The notes under the pieces are model-generated. The model was not told where the DNA came from, did not search any database, and was given only the letters and a program-made list of their open reading frames with translations. The translations under genes and the position numbers were made by a program. A stretch of 64,000 nucleotides of DNA from Cardinalis cardinalis (Eukaryota > Chordata > Aves > Passeriformes > Cardinalidae): positions 1,273,748 through 1,337,747 of the forward strand of contig JACDOX010000120.1 in assembly GCA_014549065.1 (NCBI GenBank), in the 5' to 3' direction. Position 1 is the stretch's first letter. Every line of letters starts with the position of its first letter. Below are positions 14,801 through 27,600 of this stretch, piece by piece.

Positions 14801-15028
14801 AAAGGGATTGAGAGGCCTGAGATGGGATTCTGCATCCAGTTAAAAAAAAAAAAAAGAACATAAAACAACAACACTTTTGAAAGATATGGATTACTTGTAA
14901 TAATAAAGAATAAAGAGTATTTAAAAAAAAGAGTTACAAAGGAGTTTGAGGTCTNAACTTTCTTTAGAAGAAAGAAGACCAAGAAGGACATGACTGTCGC
15001 CCTCCAATATATAGTAGACTGTGAACAG
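8884..15028. other. Unique AT-rich non-coding DNA
   Basis: No gene, RNA gene or repeat family is recognised. An open frame of about 120 codons on the minus strand (9,532-9,894) has no domain and contains two undetermined residues, so I treat it as chance. Homopolymer runs of A or T (10,828-10,842, 13,201-13,215, 14,838-14,853) are the only obvious features. Confidence 0.55.
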
Positions 15029-15316
15029 ATTCACAGTATCAGAGAATCACAAAATGGTTTGGGTTAGAAGGGACCTTAGAGTTCCCCATGTTCCAAACCC
15101 TTGCCACAGGCAGGGACACCTTCCACCAGACCAGGCTGCTCAGGGCCCCATCCAGCCTGGCCTTGGACACTGCCAGGGTGGGGCACCCACAGCTTCTCTG
15201 GGCAACCTGTGCCAGGGCCTCCCCACGCTCTGAGTAAAGAGCTTCTTCATAATATCTGATCTAAATCTACCCTCTTTCAAATAAAATGATGTCTCATTGT
15301 TCCCTATAGCCCTGCA
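15029..15316 (-). mobile_element. CR1 LINE, 3' end, antisense
   Basis: On the plus strand this reads as the complement of a CR1 3' end: the AGAATCACAAAATGGTTTGG start, GGCAGGGACACCTTCCACCAG, CTTCTCTGGGCAACCTGT and CTAAATCTACCCTC. The element therefore lies on the minus strand. It is 5' truncated, with only about 290 bp left. Confidence 0.9.
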
Positions 15317-16222
15317 CTTTAATAATTTTGTGGACACNGCAGATGAATCTCAAGGGAAGACTCGTCATTCCTAGTGGGAAATCCCAGTAGGCCATGCCAA
15401 GGCAGACAAAAGAGAATTTAAGGCATGAGAAGATAAAGTGCTTGTAGGTACACTGGAAAAACTGTAGCATACCACACAAGCAGCTTTTGTAATTCCCAAA
15501 CCTGGTATGTATTCTTCGTTCAAAACTAACATGGCAGAGATGCCAAAACCTACATTGTTTTCTGTGCTGATTTATATTGTGGTTAAAATAGAGAAAGTGC
15601 CTACACTTTCATACAAAATATTGAATTCATATAAAAATCCTCATTTTTTGTCTTTTGAGTTAGTGAAAAGCAAGGCCTTTTGAGATGTTTTAAGGCTGTA
15701 ATCCAGCCACTTCAGGGACGGACAGTAAGGGCCACTCAGCNGTCTTAGCTGGAAAAGAAATGGAAAGGTGTAAAAGACAAAGGATGAAGATTCAGTGGCA
15801 GAAGCTGATGCATTATCATAGGCCAATTTCAATGTTTAACATCAAATTCCTATTACCTTTCAAAATACTAAGATTTAAATAATTTGATAATATTATGAAA
15901 ATTTAGTTTTCCCATCACTTTCCAGTTGATTTAACTCTCAAATACTGCTCTTTTTCTAATATACTTTGATTAAAACTGCATCAAAATCAGATCCATCTGA
16001 ATTTCATGAAAAATATATTCTAAATCTTANTGAGTTAAGCAAGAATCTCTGCTATTTCATAATAATGTGCAAGGAAGGAACTGATGAGAAGAAAATTTTC
16101 TATCTCATTCACTTTGATTAAGACTCTTCCAACAGTAACAGGGAAAAAAGCACTTCCCTTGCACTATTAAAGAAATAGTAGTGAACTGAATTCTTTCCAT
16201 GTCAGCTTATTAAGAATTATTA
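15317..16222. other. Non-coding DNA downstream of a candidate terminal exon
   Basis: No repeat or gene is recognised. If the minus-strand exon at 16,223-16,491 is real, this interval is its 3' UTR and downstream flank. No canonical AATAAA on the minus strand was seen close to the stop. Confidence 0.4.
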
Positions 16223-16491
16223 TTAAGATAATGATTTTTCAAGAAGAGACACAATGCTGTCAGGCACCACATTAAGGCAAGACAAGCCACTGTTCATCTG
16301 AGCAAAGCAGCTGTTCATTTGTTCTGCAACAGCTCCTGCTATGTCACCTTCTGATAAGTTCCTTATCAGCTCNATGATGCACTTCAGGTAAGATCTGGAC
16401 TTGGGAGCAGCTTTACAAATGATCTGTATAAAGGTGATGGCATCAATGACATTGCAGACAGCAAATGTTGAGGAGCTGGGCAACAATTTCA
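16223..16491 (-). CDS. Candidate terminal coding exon, gene not recognised
   Basis: On the minus strand an 88-codon open stretch ends in TAA. It is preceded by a pyrimidine-rich run and AG (TATTTTTTCCGGCCAAG), which fits a splice acceptor that completes a split codon. The peptide is protein-like, with balanced composition and helical, leucine-rich segments; it includes CKAAPKSRSYLKC, ELIRNLSEGDIAGAVAEQMN and ends SIVSLLEKSLS. One N falls inside. There is no start codon in good context, so I read it as a last exon rather than a small gene. I do not recognise the family. A processed pseudogene fragment is the main alternative. Confidence 0.45.
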
Positions 16492-16604
16492 CTTGGCCGG
16501 AAAAAATATAACCACAAAAAGTCATATAAGCAGATAAGAAAGGGTCAGACAGCAGTGAGAAAGGTGAACACAAAGTTATATTTATATATCAAGTTGAAAA
16601 TNGT

Positions 16605-16850
16605 TGCAAAAACTCAGAGACTCTTTCGGCCATAAGGGACCTACAGAGATCATCTGCAGTCTAACTGCCTGACCAGGCTGATAAAAGTTAAAGCTTGCAA
16701 TNCAAGGCATTGTCCAAATGCCTCTAAACACTGACAGACTGGGAATATTAACCACCTATCTAGGAAGCCTCTTCTGGTATTTCACCACACCATTTTCAGT
16801 GAAACTGCTTTATTTTCCAGGATCTNTATTTATTTGCCAGCATTAATTGC
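16605..16850 (-). mobile_element. Old CR1 LINE 3' fragment, antisense
   Basis: A diverged complement of a CR1 3' end: an AAGGGACCTACAGAGATCATC-like start, CTGACCAGGCTGATAA, then TCAGTGAAACTGC in place of the usual stretch before the reading frame. Similarity is patchy, so this is an older subfamily copy. It lies about 115 bp upstream (on the minus strand) of the candidate exon at 16,223-16,491, that is, within its presumed intron. Confidence 0.6.
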
Positions 16851-17200
16851 AAACCAGAAGCCATGACTTCAGTTCTCTCTGATACATTTCATCAACTTCC
16901 CAATGTGTTCATTGCANACATACCATTAATAAATGGTCTGTAAATAAAGCAGGACATGCAGCAATTTTCAACTTAAAGGAAGAATTTAAAATGCAACAAA
17001 AATACTAGTTTTGGTATCTAACTGAAATTCTTAAACTTTACACATCCTTCAATATCCCTTCTCCAGTCACATGAGCATTGAATACCCTGAAAGCTGGCAA
17101 GCCTGAATGCACACTGTGGAATTCATGGAGCTTTGTAGGGCATAATCAATTCTTTAAACTTTCTGCTTCGTGCGTACAGCCAGGTCAGGGGGCAACTTAC

Positions 17201-17345
17201 GTCTTGGTTTTGCACTAAAATATCTGTTTTGGAATACTTGTAACTCCATCCTCCTTTTTTATACAGACTCAATGACAATAGAACTAAGAGGTGCCATTCC
17301 ATGTAATTCTGTGATTTTGAAATGGTGATTGGAAGACACAGAAGT
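17201..17345 (-). CDS. Possible internal exon (weak)
   Basis: On the minus strand an acceptor-like TTTTTTATTTTAG is followed by 145 bp that stay open in one frame and end at a consensus donor (GAC, then GTAAGT). The open frame gives 48 codons with no recognisable domain. Its end phase does not fit directly onto the exon at 16,223-16,491, so at least one further exon would be needed. The splice signals are the main evidence and chance cannot be excluded. Confidence 0.22.
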
Positions 17346-19478
17346 CTAAAATAAAAAATTATTATCCCCAGAGGTGAAGCAAATGAATGAATTAACTTGT
17401 AATGGTTTGACAGGGTGCCTCTGAATTCCATCAGCTCTCTGTTGGGCTAATATGGTGAGGGCACTCAACTCTTCACAGTCAGTAGGCAAGGAAGGCANTG
17501 ATCCTGCAAAAGCTAAGTTATAAAATTATGCATGTTTTTGGAAGCCTAGGAATGTGCAAAGATTTAGAATTTATACTTCTTGGATTACATTTTTTAACCC
17601 AATTAAATCTGACTGTGCCAGATGCAGTAGCTGAAATTATAGATTTGGAACAGCTATTTGGAGAATGTTCCAAAGTAGATGTAAATCAAGCACCATGATT
17701 ATTTTCAAATNAACCAAGAAGCAATTTGTTTTGCTTAACAAAAGTTTTTAATACCACAAATTCTTGCATATTTGCATGTGTGTTAGCTGGGCTCTGGATT
17801 ACATCTACANTGCAAAATAAAGGACCCAGGAAGGAGCAAAAATGTGGAGAGCAAGTGAGAGATAAGTGCTATCCCCCTATCACAGGGTAGGCAAGGAAGG
17901 CAGTATGAATTGTACAGCATGTGCAGATGTGCAGTTGAAGCTCATTCAGACTATTCAAAACCAATGGAGACTGATAATATGTATTTTGAACAGCTCCTGC
18001 AAGACCTACTGTACTTCACCAAGCTCAGTCCTGGTACCTAACCCCAGCACACTAATTCACTAAACCTGTGGAAGTCAGAAGGCAAAAATAAGAGTGGGTG
18101 TGTTAAGATTATTTTCATACTTNCCATTGTTGACAAAACTGGGCTATCTTATCACTGTGGCAACCATTTTCCTAACAGAACCAGGAGTTATGCTCTGTCA
18201 TTTAGGTAAACACATTCAGAGCCTTCAGCAATGCTCTGTGTGTGGAAAACACAGTATGTCCCTATTTTTGTTATCTCCAGCTTCGTAAGAGCAGAGAACA
18301 TGGTGAAAAATGCTGAAAGACCTTTTAAATTAAAATTTATTCTGTCTCAGCTTAAGTGGTATTTTCTTTGCAGTTCTGCATAGTAAATGGTTCACTGAGA
18401 AGGAAAGTTGTGAGAAAATTCCTTGGTTGTATTTGTCATAAGTTTGCATTTTCTTTTCANCAGTAGAATACAAAATTCTGGTGACAAGTGAATTATTCAG
18501 GTATAAAAGCTACCTTAGCCAATGACTCCATCTTTCTCAGTAATTATGGGAGAAAGAGCAAGAGTCAAGTAGAAACAATATTACCAAACTTTTAATAACC
18601 TACTCACTGAACAGATGGGTTGAGCATGGATGCATTAGGAGACCAGAATCCCCACGGAAATCAAGGCTTTACCATGGCACCATCAGTTTCCTGTTGCACA
18701 GGTATAATTTCCAGCTAGCAACCCCATGAACTCATCTTTACAGCTGACAGATGTTGTTGTCAGGCATAGCCCANCACNATGCATTTTTGTTTGTCACAAA
18801 TCNAAAATGCTGAAGCCACTGTATCTTCCCATGCCTTCTCTGTGGACTTTATTCTACACACACCCCTCATAACAATAAACAAAACTAAAAAAACACACTA
18901 CCACCAACAAGCAAAAAAACCCTAAAAAATAAAAGACATCCTCCCCAACTTAATCAAAACAAACAAACCAAACCCCACCCCCCCAAGAAAACAAAATCAA
19001 ATNACCCACCTAAGAATCACCCAGGAAAGGAGAAGTAAATATCATCCTTTTCTAAAATTAATATTATTACTACGATCATGCTGGAGATGGAGATCCTAGG
19101 GGCATATACTTCTGCAAATGTGTTAGGATTGTTCAACTGGGGAGAAAACAAACAAAGCAAATTAAGTATGGGTGCCNTCCAGCTGACTTAAAGAACTGCC
19201 TAAAGTATGCTTAAATGGGAATGCCTTGAAATAAAGATTTCCTTATTCATTTATTTAGCTTTTACAGAGAATGCTCCTGCTCTTTTTTCTCTCCCAACTC
19301 TCTGAGGTAGGTCACAGTGNGAAAGAAAAAGGATAATTTTATTGCTGTCATGAGCTTTTCCATAAGTTCTAAGACTAAAAACTATTCAGACTTAGTTTAT
19401 AAAACACTGTATCCAACAACTTTTTACTTAGATCTCTAGGTAGCCTAGCTGTTCTCAAATGGAAAGAATCCAACTTAC

Positions 19479-19552
19479 ATTAACTGATAAAGTCCAGGAG
19501 AACAGAAGAAACTGAGAAGACAGAGGATAATGACTGACTCCTCTTGGTGTAG
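19479..19552 (-). CDS. Possible internal exon (second of a pair)
   Basis: On the minus strand a TTTTTTGGAAAGCTGTAG acceptor leads into 74 bp that end at AAT followed by a GTAAGT donor. The frame is open for 24 codons (TPRGVSHYPLSSQ and onward) after completing a split codon. The incoming phase matches the outgoing phase of the candidate exon at 19,672-19,827, across a 119-bp intron that contains a CR1 tail. No family is recognised. Confidence 0.3.
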
Positions 19553-19576
19553 CTACAGCTTTCCAAAAAAGTATTT

Positions 19577-19630
19577 CACACAATCACAGAACTGTTGAGG
19601 TTGGAAGGGACCTCTCAAAAGCATGAGTTC
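19577..19630 (-). mobile_element. CR1 3' terminal fragment, antisense
   Basis: About 54 bp with the CR1 terminal signature on the complement (ATCACAGAACTGTTGAGGTTGG, then AAGGGACCTCT). It is a heavily truncated copy or a remnant of an old one, and sits between two candidate exons. Confidence 0.6.
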
Positions 19631-19671
19631 CTCAGAGCTCGTATCAGAGAAAATCCACTAAAAGCACTTAC

Positions 19672-19827
19672 AGTCAGTTCTAGAAGATCCTTTGTGGTCA
19701 TCCATCCAACAGAGATATACGCAGGTAGAATTTTTTGCAGGAGCTAGCCAGAAGTACAGTTCCTCAAAAACTCTAGTATTTATTGCAGGAAACAGCTGAC
19801 TCTGTACCTGGTAAGTCATGCTGCTTT
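19672..19827 (-). CDS. Possible internal exon (first of a pair)
   Basis: On the minus strand a TCTCTACAG acceptor is followed by 156 bp in one open frame, ending in ACTGACT and a GTAAGT donor. It encodes 51 codons including NTRVFEELYFWLAP and CWMDDHKGSSRTD. It ends with one base of a split codon, which is what the exon at 19,479-19,552 needs. A shorter 72-bp alternative exon (acceptor at 19,744) is also open in another frame, so the frame assignment is uncertain. Confidence 0.3.
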
Positions 19828-19874
19828 CTGTAGAGACTGACATGCAGACAAAAGTCCCTAACGTCTTCAAGGTT

Positions 19875-20465
19875 TTCANAGAANNTTAGAATGGTTTGTG
19901 TTGGAATGGAACCTTTAAAGGTCATCAAGTCCAACCCCTCTGCCATCAGATGGGACATCTTCAATTTGATCAGGTTGCTCAGAGCCCTATGCAACCTGGC
20001 CTTGAACACTTCCACAGACGTGACATCCACAGNTTGTCCAGGCAACATGTGCCAGTGTTTCATTACCTCATAATAAAAAATTCTTCCTGTTCCTACTCTC
20101 AATCTACCCTCTTTTAGTTTAAATCATTATCCTTTGTCCTATTGCTACTGGCCCCGCTAAAATGTCTGTCCCCGTCTTTCTCCTAAACCACCTCTAAGNA
20201 CTGAACGGCTGCAATAANTTCTCCCTGGAGTCTTCTCTTCTCCCGGAAGAAAAATGCCAACTCTCTCAGCCTTTCCTCAGAGGAGATGTGCTCCAGCCCC
20301 TGATCACCCTTCAGACACTCCTATGGANCTGCTCCAGCAGGTCCCTGTCCCTCCTNTGCTGGGAGCCCAGGGNTGGATGCAGTGCTCCAGNTGGGTCTCA
20401 GCAGAGCAGAGCAGAGGGGCAGAATCCCCTCCCTGCCCTGCTGCCCACAGGGTTCAGGGCAATTT
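19875..20465 (-). mobile_element. CR1 LINE, 3' part, antisense
   Basis: The complement of about 590 bp of CR1 3' region: AGAATGGTTTGTGTTGGAATGG at the 3' tip, CCTGGCCTTGAACACTTCC, CAATCTACCCTCTTTTAG, TCTCAGCCTTTCCTCAGAGG and TGGATGCAGTGCTCCAG. The part beyond 20,250 covers the end of the ORF2 coding region, with several Ns and stops. 5' truncated and inactive. Confidence 0.92.
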
Positions 20466-22423
20466 AGAGAGAAAGTTTCACAAGGAATCTTTAGTTTCTG
20501 TGTAATGTTTCAAGACCAGCATTTCCAGGATTGGCAGAGCTCAGCCCAAACTGAAAAGATCATCTGTGGAACAGTGCTGAACAGCCATATCCTCACAGTG
20601 ATTTGCATCCAACACACACTCGTTCTGGTACAGGGGTTCTTTATCTTTAGTGCTCTTGAGTTATGGCAGAAGTGGTGTTTGGGAGGTGGCTCAATAAAAA
20701 GGCTTGTTACCTCACGTACTGAATTTGGCAATTAGTCAAAGACGGATGGAAAGGGAAATAGACCTTGAACCTNTCCTCTGCGCCTTGCTGGCAATTAGGT
20801 TGGCAATTAGGATTTTCAACCTCATGTGACAGCGTTCCAGCTGTGGGCCCATCAGAATAAAGAGAAAGGGAGGCTGCTTGCTTTAGAACCAGTTTCATCC
20901 TCAGCCTGCTTTACTAGCAGGGAGCTGATCTAGTATATTTAGTCCACGAAATGACAAAAAGAGCTCAAAAACTCTTTGGAATGACTGATAAATCCCTGAA
21001 CAGATTATTACCCATTTTCTTTTGCAGCTGGCTATTGAAAGAAGTGAAGTATCNAGTCCGCAATCCAGCTGTGAGAGNTGGCAACAATCAAGACATTCCT
21101 GAACAAATAGAGACAAAAATCCATAATGTCCAATTTCTTATTGAATTTACTGAGATTCTTGATGTCANTGGGATGGTGAGACTCAGAACTGAGTTCATTA
21201 GTATTTCAGGAATAAGCCAGAAAAATGAGACAAAATATCTATTTTTTTCACTGAAGCTTGACATAGACAAAGATAGTCAACTTTATTCAGATGCCTGAAA
21301 GATTAGATTTCTGATATTCAGTGGCATTCTGAATGACCATGAAAAATGTCCCTTTCATCCAGTAACGTGCATTCATGCCATCCTCAGGAAAAAGAGATTG
21401 TCACATCTATATCAGCACACGGACCCTACGCCTAAAAATTAATTGGAATGCTTTGCAGGCACTGGGAAAGAGCCAGTAAAGAAAATAATTTCGTTGCTTA
21501 TTCAATAATGCTTTTCTTAAATTTTAGTCAATACCAGCCCAGAAGGTGGGTGGTAATGTGTGGTTCTAAATCTCAGTAGCCCGTTATGTGCAAAGGTAAA
21601 GAAAACATGAAAAGAAGGCTGAAAAACACAGCAATTCACTATTGTATTTTATCACTGGATCATATTTTACTTAAATGCGCACAAAATGTTTCAAATGCTG
21701 AAGTTTAAAAAAATACTGCAGGAATCCCAGTGGGTGGGGGGGAGGGGTTTCATAATAAGCTTATATAAGTGCCACTTTCTAATCTGGCAGCAATTTACCC
21801 ACTGACCTCTCCCTGTGCCTTTTTCCATGTTGCCTGAAATGCCCCTCAGAGAAATACTTGTCTGCAAAATCTACCTGTGCTGTGAAGACTGGAAAAATGC
21901 ACAGCTTGATATACACTTATTCGTATGTATTACTAGAGGAGGAAGAGAAGATTTGAGCTTCATATGCATTATTACAGGAGGCAGCTTCAAGTATCCCATG
22001 TATCCAGCTTTACTGATAGCCTGTTAGGCTTATTTTCTCTTTTTCTTGTTCTTATCAAANGGTAGCCCTCTTCTCTCCTGTGCCATGCCTCTATGGAGCT
22101 AAATTAATTTAAANTGTTCTGAATGTGCTAAAGTGGAAATTGCTGTGGTCCTAGCAAATTTANCTTCTACATATCCTTGTTAAAATGAGCTGTGAGCTGA
22201 GTTTAACGTCCATCTTCACTTTTGGTGTNACCTAGTTTTAAACATCTTTTAGTACAAAAGCAGCCTTTATAACACCTTACACATTATTAGGGAATTTTTT
22301 ATCATCACCCAGAGAGTAGCAATGACTGGAGGAAAAAAACCCAACATATATCCTTGATACAGGGGAGCATCCCAGACAATTTCATATGAGAGCCTTTGAA
22401 GCACAGCTAGATATGTTTCATGT

Positions 22424-22499
22424 CAAGACACAATAGGAAATTCACCTGAAATACTCTGTGCCAAGACACAATAGGGAATTCACCTGAAATACTCTGTCC
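22424..22499. repeat. 38-bp tandem duplication, two copies
   Basis: The unit beginning CAAGACACAATAGG and ending ACTCTGT occurs at 22,424-22,461 and again at 22,462-22,499, with two base differences. The high identity indicates a recent duplication or a variable minisatellite locus. Confidence 0.9.
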
Positions 22500-24662
22500 C
22501 CATCTCCCATGCCTGACTGGATGAACTGAAGCCAGAAGAGCTTTGGTGAATTGCCAGCAGGAGCACCCAAAAGGACACGTGGGAAACAGAGTTTTGTTTT
22601 GCTAAGTGTGAAAGGAGAGTGTATTGCTCTTCAAACACTCAGATACACATCAGTGGTGGAAAAAAGATATTTAAACTGAAAGACAACCTTTGCGGTATTT
22701 ATACCATGACACATCAAAAGAACTAGTTGGTAAGAACCAGTAGTGAATGATTAAATCTAAACATTCCTCTTTAAAAGAGCTTTTGGAGAAGGCTTTCAGA
22801 TGAATCAGAAAAAAAATCAATTCATTTCCAGACAGCTTTTAATCTGCTTTTTCTGCCTTTCTCTATCATAGCTAGGGAACTACACTTCATGGTTCCTTTC
22901 TGAAGTGTCTTCCCACACAACATGGCCATGATTCACCCATTTAAAACCTTAGAATAAACATTTTCAGATAGGTTACTGATTTGATGTCACAAGTACNAAC
23001 TTGGGAATTATTTCTTTGTATATTTTAATTCATTGTGTCTTTCTGTTATTTGAAGCATCAGAAGATATTTTCCTATTAATCTAAAAGGAGTATTCTCACC
23101 TCTTCATAGATGTTAATTATATATAGGAAATTGCATGCAGGACTCTCTACCTTCATACAAAGGCAAATAAAAAGTACAGGATGAGATTAGGAGACTCTTC
23201 AGAGAAAGCCAGTCATATGACACAGACCATTTACATGCCAAGGTAGACACCACAATTCTGTAACTTCATGCAAATCTCTTCAACCAAACTGTATATCAGT
23301 TACACACTACTGTCTCCATTGAAATGCTCAACCAAAAGATCAATTTAAATTCTAAGTCTTGTTTTCAAAACAAATGTTTCACATTCAACTATTAGTGAAA
23401 ATACTGATCTGAGCAGGAACTTGTACCTGCCTCTCTGTGATTTATTTTCAGAACTATCACACCAGTACCCGGTAGTACAATGCTTGTATAACAAAGTTCT
23501 TCCCAGAGAACATATTTTGGCAATTACTAATTCACCCATGACTGATAGACACAGGTACAGCACAAATCACCTGCATTACACACCTGTAGCTGNGTAATGG
23601 AGAGCTTGTGCCCCATTGTGACTTGAATTTCAACAGCGCAATCAAGGTAAAAATGACACCCTGAAAAATTAGTTCAGCTTTTGTGCTCCTTTTCTAGATA
23701 CAGTTTTCAAAAGCATGTCTCTTGATCACTTAGACCGGTGTTCTAGTGGCATATTTTAAACTTTAGGAAAAATATTATGATTAGATACTCAGGCATTTCT
23801 GTAGTGCAAGACAAACTTCGCTTACGAATTCATAGCCTAAGACCTCAATTTGTGATGAAGCCAGAGCATTTGTTCCAGGAAGGACTCCTACCCTTTTTTC
23901 AAGNGTCAGGAATTCAGAATATCACAGTTAGTTGCCCTCACAGAGCAAANGAGACCAAATCTCTGCATACGTTCATACTACTGCTTATTTTGTGAAGACT
24001 TGTTTTGCTTCTGAAATTCCTTTGTGAGTTGTGCTGTCTGCAAAGAGCTGTAGAGCACTGATTTCATTATTTCACATAACACCACCTGGATATTTTGTTC
24101 TGTTTTACTAACAAAGACTGTGGGAAAAGTAAATTAGAATAAATCAATTTACAGACTACACTTAATTTGGGAAGAGATGGACAAGGTGACAGGGTTTCTG
24201 GGGTATTTTTACCCACAGAGATTTTATTGCTTCCTTGTATTTATGTCTAAAACCAGCTTGAACTTTCCTGCACACGGCTGTGTTGAGTAACTGGATACAT
24301 TACAGTATCTCAGAATCTTAGTCTATTTCTGAGAAAATCTAGGTGTTGGAGGAGACAAAGCAANGTAAATTAGCATGGCTTCTGCATAACAGAATGTGAA
24401 TGACCAGTCCAGCACAGCAACGAGGAACCAGAGCTTCACAACTACTGGGAAGTTAACTGGAAAGGACACTCAAACACTTACACACACAAGTGTCTCAAAA
24501 GATAGTCCTGCANGATATAATTTTTTTCACAGCATTCCAGAATACCACAGATCTGTGATCTACGGTAAATAGAGTTTAGCTGTGAAAATCAATTAAAACA
24601 TTAATCTTATCCCTTTTCCCTGAAAGCCCTCCTTATGTTGCCTAGATAATTTTTTTTTTTTT

Positions 24663-24686
24663 GTAGTAGTAGTAGTAGTAGTAGTT
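24663..24686. repeat. (GTA)n microsatellite
   Basis: Eight uninterrupted GTA trinucleotides directly follow a run of T. A simple sequence repeat, probably length-polymorphic. Confidence 0.9.
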
Positions 24687-27600
24687 ACAAGAAAAGCTCT
24701 GACCTCTGTGGAATCTGTTAGTTCCCTGGAGCACAAAATGTAGGCTTTACTTTACAAAATTGAGGGCACTTATGTTGGGGCTGACAAGCCAAGTAGAATT
24801 AATTTGCAGAAACAGGATTCAAAAGTGGGCATCAGTCCAGGAGAAGGAAGAGNTCCCAATGGGAACATTTGCAACCTGATGCTTTTGCACATAAGAAAAA
24901 TTAACTTAGCTACCAGTAAATTCACTACCAGTTCTCAGCTTTGAGGAGGGGGGGAAAAAATTCTTCCTCTCCAGACACTTCCCCTAGAGATCCAATCAAA
25001 GCATGCAGGAAATGCAGAAACACCAACATGCCTCATCAACACCATTCCTTCAAACCCCAGCTCTCACGCTAATGTGAACGATTTCAAAGTACTTGGAAAA
25101 TTTCTACACAAATTAGTGACATGGAAGTAATGTCTAGGATAGGTAACTCTGGAAAAGGTGCTATGAATTCCCTGATGCCTTATTTTCTGCAGCTCCCACT
25201 AGCACCGTTGCTCTGTTAAAACAACAGACAGTTCAACCAAGAGGTAAGGGCATTCTTAGTCACTGTCCTATGAATTCACCTTACTCAGAGGTAAGAAGAA
25301 ACTAATAGGCTTTCTTTTGTAATTCTGGGTGGTACAAGGAAACTCCAGGTGGTCTGGCACCTTCCCATTCATCACACAGGTCACATTCACACCCCAACAG
25401 ACAATGCACTATGGCACAACCTAGAAGTGTAAGAGAAAAGACTTGCACTCAAAAAGTCATAAAGCTTAACTTCTTCCACATCTTCCCCCAAACTGCAAAA
25501 AATGAGGAGACCTATCACTGCTTTTGCCTGTGCTGGTTTAACCAAGTGAAGGAAATGCTACTCACATGAATGAGGCTACGTGCTTTGGTTGCCGTGAGTA
25601 TCATACTCAGTGAAAATATGTGATGGAAAACCATTAACTCTGAAGAGTGAGGGAAGATAGTTAACACAGTCACTAATGAAAAAGATGCGCAGTCTACTAA
25701 CTGAGAAAAATTTCAAAGCATAGACCCTAAAGCAGAGTGAGTAGTTGAAGTGATCCTGTGAAATATGGATATACAAGCCAATTTAACANACTTCTCAGAA
25801 CAATAAATTCACATACCAAATAAAACAGACCCTTACAGTGTAGTCAGCTATATGATACAGACTGACCTTTTGGGTGATTTTGTAATCAAAAGAGGGAGGA
25901 CAAAAGTGGAGGATTTATTTCATTTTAAATAATGGCAATGCTACATAATTCAGTTTTATTATTTCTATATTAAAAGGATGCTTTTCAATAATAAGTGAAT
26001 GTTATGCTCTGGCTTGGTGTCCATATTATTGTTTTACAGTAAATTCTACAAACTATAATAGCAGGGAGCATTACAGGGCTTCACTTGGGTAACCTGAACA
26101 ATGAAGGAATATTCTGTGCTGGCATCAGTGATTCGAAGAACAAAGATGGGTTATAGTGATGGCCAGTAGATTCAATTCCCATGGTTATGTACCTACAGAA
26201 GATGATGGGGTGAAGATACTCTGCAAAATGTTCCAGATAAGGACAATCTTGGCTTTGATGTTATTCTGGATAAAGCAAACTGCAGGGAAAAGTTTTCTAT
26301 GAAAAAACTCCCTGCCTCCAGCTTCTTGGAAACTTAGCACAAAATGCCTTTTTCTTTCACAGGGCTTGGGGCAGGGCTTGCAGAACAGAATTCACAACAC
26401 ACCAAGGAGGGCTCAAGACACTCCGTGACTAGGAAGTGGTACTAGCCATTGTTAGGCCCAGGGCTCTGTGAAAAGCCACCCACTGGCATTTCACTGAGGG
26501 CAAAGAAATGGAAGGTTAAGTCNCCCATGTTATAACAAAAAAATTACACTTATTGCTATAGTCACCTCTGGAACGACCACTCAAAATCAGCTTTACAGAC
26601 AACCTATGAAGCAGAAACTTCATAAAAAGAAATGCTATTTAAGAGGGGTAAAAAAAGGAAGAGGGATTTCTGTCTATTATTTTCATGAGGAAATCTACTG
26701 AATTTTTCCTGGAAGACTATGAATGGCTGAAGAACAGGTGGGATTATCACCCCAGTAGTGTATAAGTAAAACCAAAGTAATAGAGAGGGGAAGTGGTTNA
26801 TTTTTTGGACTGTTTAATGCTTTGAGTTATTTTTATTAACACCTACTTAGCTCAAACACTGAGAAACACCTGGAAGAAATATCTGATCCATTTGCATTGG
26901 AGTGGAGGACTGAGAAAGCTCATAAAACACCTACGGGAACTTCCAAAGAGCCTTTTATGGAAAACAGCAGAGATCTGATTTAATATAGCTAGCTGATACT
27001 TTTAAAAGGAAAAGAATCCATGACTACAACACCCTAAGGGCATATAAAAGACATCACAGCTTCTTTTCCCTTATTTTTCAGGACTTTGGCTGAAGCTCTC
27101 ATAATGCATGAGGAACCAATGTCCTCTGATATNATCTCCCAGGGTAAGGACAGAGCAGTCTGCTGCACCACGCCTACAACAACTTCAGAACTTCATTTTG
27201 CCACACCAAGACATTTGTTTTATTTCACAGAAGTGGAAACCCAACCTAATTACAGTAATTGGAGGTTGTCAACCGGTTAGATTTCCCCTGATAGTTTCTA
27301 AACTGACATGAGCATTTTGGTTGCACTTTGGAAGTGTTTTCTGGAAGGCCAGGGTCAGGAGATGGCTGACAGCAGAGATGGGGGNGGGGGGGAAGGGTAC
27401 TGAAAAGATACCTTAACTCATAGTTGAAAGAGTTAAAAATAAACATAGTTAAACTATTTTTAGTTGCAAATAATTATAATTAAAAGAGTTTANCTCACTG
27501 TTTGCATTGAAGGAGAAATCTTTCAATAGGAACAAAGTAACTTGGTAAANGTAGATCGAAAAAAGACAACAGTCTAAATAATACAATGGAAATACTTAAT

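Noticed and set aside
25530..25545. GTGCTGGTTTAACC resembling the start of an avian LTR
   Set aside because: The similarity does not continue beyond about 14 bases.
26180..26330. Protein-like plus-strand stretch (DKDNLGFDVILDKANC)
   Set aside because: A stop lies directly upstream, no acceptor or family was recognised, and the opposite strand is also open; too weak to annotate.
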